From: Gammaproteobacteria bacterium
GTDB taxonomy: Bacteria; Pseudomonadota; Gammaproteobacteria; Pseudomonadales; Halomonadaceae
NCBI GenBank assembly: GCA_023485185.1
Contig: JAMCZP010000044.1
Location: forward strand, 1 to 8,231
Direction: 5' to 3'
DNA length: 8,231 bases
Positions 1 to 4,888 of the stretch are shown here, piece after piece. Numbering within the stretch: the first letter of the stretch is position 1; each line of letters begins with the position of its first letter. The translations under genes were made by a program, and so were the position numbers. Below the pieces are notes generated by a model, which saw only the letters and a list, made by a program, of their open reading frames with translations, searched no databases and had not been told where the DNA came from.

Positions 1-245
1 TTGCCCGCCACGACCCCGCCAATCTACCCGAGATTGTCGCTAGTCTCGACTTAACCAATATCGATGCGATTGTGCTGTCAGCCTGTGTGCAAATGCCATC
101 ACTGCCTGCCGTTGCCAAGGTAGAAGCTTTAACCGGCAAACCAGTGGTGACCGCCGCTATCGCGACCACTTACGCTATGCTGAAGGCGCTCGATTTAGAG
201 CCTATTGTTCCGGGTGCGGGCGCGCTCTTGTCAGGGGCTTACTAG
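1..245 (+). CDS. nicE: Maleate cis-trans isomerase, C-terminal part (5' end outside window)
   Basis: This is the last 80 codons (complete codons from base 3) of an Asp/Glu racemase-superfamily protein, ending at TAG 243-245. The family converts maleate to fumarate in the cytoplasm, the last step of the maleamate pathway. The fragment contains VLSACVQMPSLPAV; the Cys at fragment residue 28 (codon 84-86) matches the second catalytic cysteine of maleate isomerases and lies 52 residues from the C-terminus, about where the roughly 250-residue family has it. The remainder (TGKPVVTAAIATTYAMLKAL) is the usual C-terminal helix and strand. The first catalytic cysteine is off the window. The gene lies 22 bp before nicF, so the two are probably co-transcribed. 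Other racemase-family members, such as arylmalonate decarboxylases, are possible in principle, but the neighbouring maleamate amidohydrolase strongly favours maleate isomerase. Confidence 0.88.
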   Translation, partial: ARHDPANLPEIVASLDLTNIDAIVLSACVQMPSLPAVAKVEALTGKPVVTAAIATTYAMLKALDLEPIVPGAGALLSGAY

Positions 246-254
246 AAGAAAACT

Positions 255-260
255 AGGAGA
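255..260 (+). promoter_or_regulatory. Ribosome binding site that sets the nicF start
   Basis: AGGAGA lies 7 nt before ATG 268. The alternative in-frame TTG at 205 is inside the end of nicE, would add 21 residues of unrelated sequence and has no comparable site. This decides the start at 268. Confidence 0.85.
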
Positions 261-267
261 TAGCGCC

Positions 268-960
268 ATGACGAACCCCAACCAAGCAATCAGCGATAGC
301 GGTGCAAGTGACAGCTCTTTAGACGACAGCTTAGATAACAACTACAAAGGCGTTTGGGATGGGCGCATTGGTTTTGGTAAGAAACCCGTGTTGCTGGTCG
401 TTGATTTCATGCAGGGCTACACCACCCCCGGCTCGCCGCTATTTGCCCAGGGCGTGGTGGATGCCGTGGCCAATATGCCGCCACTGTTGAACACCGCGCG
501 GCGGACGGGTACGCCCGTTATCCACACCAATATTCTTTATCACGCCCCTGATCAAATAGATGGCGGAATCTGGGTCAAGAAGGCACCGGTCATGCGGGCG
601 ATGGTGGCGGGCAATCCCTATGCGGAGTTCTGCCCCGAGGTGGCACCCCGAGAAGATGAGCTGGTAATGACCAAGCAGTATGCCAGCGCCTTCTTTGGAA
701 CCTCGCTCGCCTCCACGCTGGTCGCGATGGGTATTGATACGCTGATTATCACCGGCTGCTCCACCAGCGGCTGCATCCGCGCCACTGCCGTTGACGGAGT
801 TCAGCACGGCTTTCGGGTGATGGTGGTACGTGATTGTGTGGGCGACCGCCACCCCGCGCCCCATGAAGCCAACCTGTTTGATATCGATAGTAAGTATGGC
901 GATGTGATCGATAGCAAGGTGGCCATCAACCAGCTATTGAACCATCCGTGTAACCCATAA
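268..960 (+). CDS. nicF: Maleamate amidohydrolase (isochorismatase-like cysteine hydrolase)
   Basis: A 230-residue protein of the isochorismatase / N-carbamoylsarcosine amidase family. NicF hydrolyses maleamate to maleate and ammonia in the cytoplasm. The family's catalytic triad is visible: Asp46 in VVDFMQGY, Lys136 in VMTKQYASAFFGT, and the nucleophile Cys169 in TGCSTSGCIRATAVD. The GCSTSGC motif and the downstream VRDCVGDRHPAPHEANLFDI segment are typical of the maleamate and carbamoylsarcosine amidase subgroup. The start is ATG 268 with a good AGGAGA site. The first 25 or so residues are a Ser/Asp-rich stretch that looks disordered and precedes the catalytic fold. It follows nicE closely, so product and substrate pass directly from one enzyme to the next (maleamate to maleate to fumarate). 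N-carbamoylsarcosine amidase is the main alternative and is made unlikely by nicE, the MarR gene and the NicB-like gene. Confidence 0.9.
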   Translation: MTNPNQAISDSGASDSSLDDSLDNNYKGVWDGRIGFGKKPVLLVVDFMQGYTTPGSPLFAQGVVDAVANMPPLLNTARRTGTPVIHTNILYHAPDQIDGGIWVKKAPVMRAMVAGNPYAEFCPEVAPREDELVMTKQYASAFFGTSLASTLVAMGIDTLIITGCSTSGCIRATAVDGVQHGFRVMVVRDCVGDRHPAPHEANLFDIDSKYGDVIDSKVAINQLLNHPCNP

Positions 961-1102
961 CTCATTGCAGTCGCAAAGCCACGCTACCCTATGGCCCTGC
1001 TGCACAGAAGAGGAGAACAAACGGCATCAACGCACGCCAGCAAGCATCCCTAACAATAACCCTCACCGCGTTGAAACCTGACAAATCGCATAGGTAACTA
1101 TC
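961..1102 (+). other. Spacer between nicF and tctC, with an orphan Shine-Dalgarno-like site
   Basis: This 142-bp stretch contains no supported gene and no GC-rich hairpin plus T-run that would stop transcription after nicF. GAGGAG at 1010-1015 looks like a strong ribosome binding site, but no ATG, GTG or TTG follows within usable distance. The actual tctC start at 1103 has only a weak AGG at 1092-1094, 8 nt upstream. TTGAAA at 1071-1076 resembles a -35 box but has no convincing -10 before tctC. Whether tctCBA has its own promoter or is read through from nicEF cannot be settled by eye. Confidence 0.5.
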
Positions 1103-2077
1103 ATGAAAGCACGACATCTATTCATGTCATCCACCCTGCTGCTAAGTCTGCAGTGGGCAGCACCTCTGCTGGCTGATGATTTTCCTGAAAAACCCATCAA
1201 CATTGTGGTTCCTTGGCCAGCGGGCGGTGCTTACGACCTTGCCGCAAGGCTGATGGCTGAGCATGCTAGCCAAACCTTCTCGGTACCGTTAGTCGTTCAG
1301 AACGTCACCGGTGCGGCTGGCTCAACTGGAGTAAGGCATGTGGCAGATGCCACTCCCGATGGCTATACCATTGGCGTGATGGGCACCCATGCTATCGCCC
1401 AGAGCTATATGAACCCCAACGCGACGGCTTTAGAGGATCTAACACCTCTGGTGTTCATTGGCCCAGAGCCGGCTGCTCTAGCGGTCACCCTGGATGCAGA
1501 TATCGGCGATGTGGCCGCTTACCTCGACACTCTGAAAGAGGCGCCCGGCAATATTATCAACGGCAATGACTCCCCCGGCGGTTTCTCCTACATAGCCGCT
1601 ACCATGCTCGAAAACCAGTTCGATGTTGAACTGACCAAGATCCCCTATCAAGGCTACGCCCCTACTGTGTCCGCAATGCTTTCGGGCGAAGTGATGTCTG
1701 CACTGCTCCCTATTCCGTTATTGGCCGATCAGCATAATGCAGGACAACTCAACTTATTAGCTGTCGCAGCCGAGGAGCGCCATCCTTTCGCGCCCGATGT
1801 GCCCACTTTCAAGGAGCAGGGCTATGACTTCATCGCGGAAGATTTCTTCATGCTCTACCTTCCCGGTGAAGTGCCTGAAGAGCGCAGGAGCAAACTGGCT
1901 GAGATGTTCTATGAGCTGCTTCAGGATCCATCGTTTCAAGACGCCGCAAATGGCATTGGCTTGGTGATTCACCCCAAACCACAAGACGAGACGGAGCACT
2001 ACCTGGCACAGCGTGCCGATGAAGTTTACGAAATTCTTACCGAGTCGGGCCTAGTAGATGACTCACTGACACGCTAG
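1103..2077 (+). CDS. tctC: TTT transporter periplasmic solute-binding protein (TctC/Bug family)
   Basis: A 324-residue extracytoplasmic binding protein of the tripartite tricarboxylate transporter family. It would capture a carboxylic acid in the periplasm and deliver it to TctAB. A Sec signal peptide is visible: basic start (MKAR, His5), hydrophobic core at about 8-23 and probable cleavage after Ala24 (PLLA/DDF). The mature protein opens with the family signature FPEKPINIVVPWPAGGAYDLAAR (GG at 41-42, Asp45), followed by VTGAAGSTGVRHVADATPDGYTIG, the second ligand loop. Both loops normally hold a carboxylate. Length is normal for Bug proteins. The start has a weak AGG site 8 nt upstream. It is the first gene of tctCBA, with tctB 20 bp downstream. 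Bug ligands cannot be read from sequence. Location after nicEF suggests a pyridine carboxylate or a C4-dicarboxylate of this pathway. Confidence 0.92.
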   Translation: MKARHLFMSSTLLLSLQWAAPLLADDFPEKPINIVVPWPAGGAYDLAARLMAEHASQTFSVPLVVQNVTGAAGSTGVRHVADATPDGYTIGVMGTHAIAQSYMNPNATALEDLTPLVFIGPEPAALAVTLDADIGDVAAYLDTLKEAPGNIINGNDSPGGFSYIAATMLENQFDVELTKIPYQGYAPTVSAMLSGEVMSALLPIPLLADQHNAGQLNLLAVAAEERHPFAPDVPTFKEQGYDFIAEDFFMLYLPGEVPEERRSKLAEMFYELLQDPSFQDAANGIGLVIHPKPQDETEHYLAQRADEVYEILTESGLVDDSLTR

Positions 2078-2085
2078 CGTTGCGC

Positions 2086-2089
2086 GGAG
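2086..2089 (+). promoter_or_regulatory. Ribosome binding site that sets the tctB start
   Basis: GGAG 8 nt before ATG 2098. The in-frame TTG at 2080 lies before this site, only 3 nt after the tctC stop, and has no good site of its own. ATG 2098 is therefore preferred. Confidence 0.7.
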
Positions 2090-2097
2090 CACAGCCG

Positions 2098-2640
2098 ATG
2101 ACTACTTCAGCTTTTCGGCCAGCCGCCGCTTGGCGCGATATGGCCTGTGGTACTTTTTTCTGTGGGTTTGCCCTGGTAGGACTGGTTAGCGTCGTCAACA
2201 GTTCGGCACTCATGAATAGCCTGGGCCAAGGGCTAGACCCAGGCCCCGCCTTACTACCCCTGATCACGCTAGGTCTACTGCTCACCGGTGGCACTCTGAT
2301 TCTGATAAAGGGGGTATGGCGATGGGCGCTACACATCAGAAACCACAATCAAGCCCCAGCAAACTCCCTGACAGAAGAAAGCCCCCCCTCCTTTCCACCC
2401 ATAAGCCAGCACCTCCATGCGGCGGCACTGCTGGGAACCCTGGCGCTCCTACCGAGCACTATTCAATGGCTTGGTTTTCTGCCCGCTGCACTTATCGTAG
2501 CCACCCCCTGGTTGATCTGGCTGGGCTACCGCCGAACCCGACGGATCGCTCTGGCCACGCTCCTGGGTTGCCTGATATCTGGCCTGCTATGCATCAGTCT
2601 CTATGTGATTTTTATCATACTGCTCGACGTACCATTGTGA
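2098..2640 (+). CDS. tctB: TTT transporter small membrane subunit (TctB family)
   Basis: A 180-residue small integral membrane protein, the second subunit of the tripartite tricarboxylate transporter. With TctA it forms the inner-membrane permease. Hydrophobic segments lie at roughly 17-35, 52-72, 105-147 (probably two passes or a long re-entrant region including GFLPAALIVATPWLIWLGY) and 150-177, in line with the four or five passes of TctB. The loop GQGLDPGPALLPLI after the first helix is the typical conserved Gly/Pro loop, and the C-terminal VIFIILLDVPL is the usual family ending. A Pro/Ser-rich linker at about 82-101 separates the two halves. TctB proteins diverge fast, so assignment rests on size, topology and position between tctC and tctA. 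The start is ATG 2098 (GGAG 8 nt upstream). tctA begins 21 bp after the stop. Confidence 0.85.
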   Translation: MTTSAFRPAAAWRDMACGTFFCGFALVGLVSVVNSSALMNSLGQGLDPGPALLPLITLGLLLTGGTLILIKGVWRWALHIRNHNQAPANSLTEESPPSFPPISQHLHAAALLGTLALLPSTIQWLGFLPAALIVATPWLIWLGYRRTRRIALATLLGCLISGLLCISLYVIFIILLDVPL

Positions 2641-2661
2641 TGCCCAATCCAGGAGCCGATC

Positions 2662-4182
2662 ATGCTGATTGAAAGTTTTATTACTGCGCTGATAGGTACA
2701 CTTCTTTCGCCCTGGGGCTTATCGCTTGCCGCTCTGGGCGCCCTTTTAGGTATTGTCCTGGGGGCACTGCCAGGCGTGAGTTCTACGATGGCACTGGCCA
2801 TATTGCTACCGCTTAGCTTCAGCATGGAGGCCCATCTGGCGATCCTGTTCCTGCTTTGCGTCTTCGTCGCCAGCGTTTACGGAGGCTCAATCTCCGCCAT
2901 TCTGATCAATATTCCGGGCACACCGGGGGCCATTGTGACGCAGTTGGATGGGCACCCGATGGCCAAGGCAGGCAGAGCCAGGGAAGCGCTTGTTTATGCG
3001 CTGGTTGCCTCAACGGTCGGTGGTGCTTTTGGGCTGGGCTTACTGGTGATTATTGCGCCCCTGCTCGCCGCTGTTGCCATGAGCTTTCGCAGTCCTGAAT
3101 TCGCTGCTGTCGCCATCTTCGGGTTGGTCCTGCTGGCGTATGCATCACCCGGCACTACCGTGCGCGGCTTGCTGGTAGGGGCTATTGGACTAATATGCGG
3201 CATGGTCGGTTTCGACGCATTAACCGATGTTCCCCGTTTCACTTTCGACACCCGCACTTTGCAAGGGGGCGTCGAATTGGTCCCACTCTGTGTAGGATTG
3301 TTCGGCTTGGCCGAGGTACTGAAACACCTTAATTCCTCCCACCACCGCACACCTTCCGTCAGTATGGCGGCAATGCACCAGACCCGCCTGAAAGTAAAAA
3401 CACTGCTAAAAAATTGGAAATCCATGCTTCGGGGTTCGCTGATTGGCGCCTTTGTTGGCGCTATTCCTGCCGCAGGGTCGGCCATCGCGGTGGCGATTGC
3501 CTACGCCCAGGAAGTGCGTTTTTCCAAACACCCTGAGCAATTTGGCCAAGGGGCGATTGAAGGTGTGGTTGCACCGGAGGCTGCCAACAGTTCAAGCATA
3601 GGCGGCACCATGATTCCCATGATGACACTGGGTGTCCCAGGGGATGCCATCACAGCGGTACTGATGGGGTCATTATTGATTCATGGCTTACGTCCAGGGC
3701 CAATGCTGTTTGCCGAAAACCCGCAAATGGTTTCCAGCATTTATGCGGGCTTTCTTATTGCGCTTTTTCTGACACTCATCATTGGTCTTTTACTGATGCG
3801 CTGGCTTCCCTTGATTCTGCGCATACCTTCCCATGTGTTACTGATCGGCATTGCTCTGCTCTGCGTGGTCGGCGCCTATGCCATCCGTAACAGCATGGCC
3901 GATGTGTATATCATGCTATTTTTCGGTGCGCTGGGGTATCTGCTGCATCTCCTATCGCTGCCGAGTGCACCGCTGGCGTTCGGCCTCATTCTGGGGCCAC
4001 TTCTGGAAGAGAACCTGCGGCGCAGTCTTATCCTAGGGCGTGGCTCCTGGGATATGTTCCTACATAGCCCGATTGCAATGAGTCTCATCGCACTATCAAT
4101 CTTTGCTATCGCCCTGCCTTTAATAGCACCACTGTGGGTTCGCTTGAAAAGCGACCTCCAGCGATTAAAGGTACCCTTTTGA
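2662..4182 (+). CDS. tctA: TTT transporter large permease subunit (TctA family)
   Basis: A 506-residue polytopic inner-membrane protein with about a dozen hydrophobic segments, the transport subunit of the TTT system. Family hallmarks occur in order: GALPGVSSTMALAILLPL (34-51), VYGGSISAILINIPGTPGA (72-90) with LDGHPMAKAGRAREAL (95-110), then in the second half IGAFVGAIPAAGSAIAVAIAY (261-281), EQFGQGAIEGVVAPEAANSS (292-311), IPMMTLGVPGD (318-328) and GLRPGPMLF (342-350). The two halves look like the family's internal duplication. Two spots depart from the usual pattern: PAAG at 269-272 where PGAG is common, and EAANSSS where EAANNA or ESANNA is common. The start has AGGAG 6 nt upstream. The 3' end converges on the MarR gene with 7 bp between stops. 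Length and motif content are normal, with no sign of damage. Confidence 0.95.
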   Translation: MLIESFITALIGTLLSPWGLSLAALGALLGIVLGALPGVSSTMALAILLPLSFSMEAHLAILFLLCVFVASVYGGSISAILINIPGTPGAIVTQLDGHPMAKAGRAREALVYALVASTVGGAFGLGLLVIIAPLLAAVAMSFRSPEFAAVAIFGLVLLAYASPGTTVRGLLVGAIGLICGMVGFDALTDVPRFTFDTRTLQGGVELVPLCVGLFGLAEVLKHLNSSHHRTPSVSMAAMHQTRLKVKTLLKNWKSMLRGSLIGAFVGAIPAAGSAIAVAIAYAQEVRFSKHPEQFGQGAIEGVVAPEAANSSSIGGTMIPMMTLGVPGDAITAVLMGSLLIHGLRPGPMLFAENPQMVSSIYAGFLIALFLTLIIGLLLMRWLPLILRIPSHVLLIGIALLCVVGAYAIRNSMADVYIMLFFGALGYLLHLLSLPSAPLAFGLILGPLLEENLRRSLILGRGSWDMFLHSPIAMSLIALSIFAIALPLIAPLWVRLKSDLQRLKVPF

Positions 4183-4196
4183 TAACCCTTTAAGCG
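4162..4196. repeat. Imperfect inverted repeat at the tctA / marR convergent ends
   Basis: CGATTAAAGG (4162-4171) and CCTTTAAGCG (4187-4196) pair at 9 of 10 positions around a 15-nt loop spanning both stop codons. A shorter hairpin AAAGG-TAC-CCTTT (4167-4179) competes with it. Position suggests a two-way transcription end, but the stem is AT-rich and no T-run follows on either strand, so a terminator function is only a possibility. Confidence 0.3.
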
Positions 4197-4678
4197 GCAG
4201 AATCCGCATTCATTTTTTCCAGCAGATGCATCAAGGCAACCCGTTCCGCTGGATTAAGGTTCTTCATGGTCTGATCACTGATCTGCTTGGCGCTGGGTAC
4301 CATCTCTTCTACCAGTGCCTCGCCAGGTTCGGTGATCACGACCATGACTTTGCGCTGATCGTTAGGGTCAGTGGTTAAGGTAATCCATTCGCGTACTTTG
4401 AGGCGCTTAATAACACCACGGATCGTGGCAGGATCAATCGCGGTGGCATTGACGATATCGGTAAGCGAACTAGGCCCACGTTCCATTACCGTGCAAAGCG
4501 TCACAAATTGAATGGCGGTTAACTGTTTGTCGCTGCTGTAGCGCTGAAAAATGGCCGTATGTCGCTGGTAGGCTTTACGTAGTAGATGGCCCACTTGTTC
4601 GGAAAAATCGTATCCCTGCTCAGAGGGCGTATGGTGCTCGCTGGAAGACGAGTGGTTGAGCGCACGATCCGTTGTCAT
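4190..4678 (-). CDS. nicR: MarR-family transcriptional regulator, NicR-like
   Basis: A 162-residue winged-helix regulator. The dimer helix is at about 25-46. The core LTAIQFVTLCTVMERGPSSL (53-72) is followed by the recognition helix region IDPATIRGVIKRLKVREWI (81-99) and the wing TTDPNDQRKVMVVIT (102-116). The DPATI-G-V-RL pattern is characteristic of the NicR/PicR-like group of MarR proteins that control pyridine carboxylate catabolism. NicR of Pseudomonas putida represses the upper nic genes and is released by 6-hydroxynicotinate (known for that protein, inferred here). The start is ATG at 4676-4678 with AAAGGA (complement of 4685-4690) 6 nt upstream. It is transcribed away from the NicB-like gene across a 210-bp region rich in inverted repeats, the usual arrangement for a local repressor. 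The N-terminal 20 residues are Ser/His-rich and probably flexible. The effector could equally be a picolinate intermediate. Confidence 0.85.
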   Translation of the reverse strand: MTTDRALNHSSSSEHHTPSEQGYDFSEQVGHLLRKAYQRHTAIFQRYSSDKQLTAIQFVTLCTVMERGPSSLTDIVNATAIDPATIRGVIKRLKVREWITLTTDPNDQRKVMVVITEPGEALVEEMVPSAKQISDQTMKNLNPAERVALMHLLEKMNADSAA

Positions 4679-4708
4679 TCCCTATCCTTTATGTGGTGGC
4701 GACGTCGT

Positions 4709-4724
4709 ATGCCAATTATGGCAT
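4709..4724. promoter_or_regulatory. Inverted repeat near the nicR start, possible autoregulatory site
   Basis: ATGCCA (4709-4714) and TGGCAT (4719-4724) are perfect arms around ATTA. The repeat covers the CATAAT -10 candidate of nicR on the minus strand, about 30 bp before its start codon, where a bound repressor would block nicR. The arms share the ATGGC/GCCAT core with the 18-bp palindrome at 4790-4807. Confidence 0.45.
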
Positions 4725-4789
4725 TGGTACGCATGGCGATGCTTCAACGTAATAAATACCGCTTGCGCTAAGTCAATACAGCATGCTTT

Positions 4790-4807
4790 TATGGCGTATA
4801 CGCCATA
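4790..4807. promoter_or_regulatory. Perfect 18-bp palindrome, likely MarR operator
   Basis: TATGGCGTATACGCCATA is self-complementary over all 18 bases, the length and symmetry expected for a MarR dimer site. Its centre lies about 90 bp before the nicB-like start and about 120 bp before the nicR start. It abuts the TATATT candidate -10 (4806-4811), so binding would occlude RNA polymerase. Assignment to the adjacent NicR-like protein is inference. Confidence 0.65.
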
Positions 4808-4828
4808 TATTTTACGTTATTTATCACC

Positions 4829-4845
4829 ATCTGATCACCTCAGAT
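4829..4845. promoter_or_regulatory. Inverted repeat in the probable leader of the nicB-like gene
   Basis: ATCTGA (4829-4834) and TCAGAT (4840-4845) are perfect 6-base arms around TCACC. The sequence differs from the other two repeats, so it may serve a second regulator or form a small RNA hairpin before the ribosome binding site. It could also be chance in AT-rich DNA. Confidence 0.3.
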
Positions 4846-4876
4846 TAATGTATTTTGATTAATTGATAAGATAGCT

Positions 4877-4884
4877 AGGGAGGG
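4877..4884 (+). promoter_or_regulatory. Ribosome binding site of the nicB-like gene
   Basis: AGGGAGGG ends 4 nt before ATG 4889. It is purine-rich and strong, and it supports this start over any internal one. Confidence 0.75.
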
Positions 4885-4888
4885 AACA

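Larger units (their letters stand above)
4679..4888. promoter_or_regulatory. Divergent control region between nicR and the nicB-like gene
   Basis: This 210-bp region is non-coding and AT-rich toward the nicB side. It holds three inverted repeats (4709-4724, 4790-4807, 4829-4845), listed separately. On the minus strand, CATAAT (complement of 4715-4720) is a fair -10 for nicR, although no well-spaced -35 is visible. On the plus strand, TATATT at 4806-4811 is a fair -10 for the nicB-like gene and overlaps the edge of the 18-bp palindrome; its -35 is poor. A weaker alternative is TTATCA (4821-4826) with ATTAAT (4844-4849), spaced 17 nt. GATTAAT is directly repeated at 4843-4849 and 4857-4863. The promoters themselves are tentative. 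The regulatory role of the region follows from its position and symmetry. Confidence 0.7.

Noticed and set aside
205..267. N-terminal extension of nicF from an in-frame TTG at 205
   Set aside because: It overlaps the nicE coding end, encodes residues unlike the family, and the AGGAGA site points to ATG 268.
2080..2097. tctB start at TTG 2080
   Set aside because: The GGAG at 2086-2089 lies after it and correctly serves ATG 2098.
2994..3485. 163-codon minus-strand open frame inside tctA
   Set aside because: It is the antisense shadow of a well-conserved tctA segment, and its translation resembles no family I know.
4656..4862. 68-codon plus-strand open frame across the nicR start and the divergent region
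   Set aside because: It overlaps nicR antisense and the operator region, and has no plausible ribosome binding site or family features.
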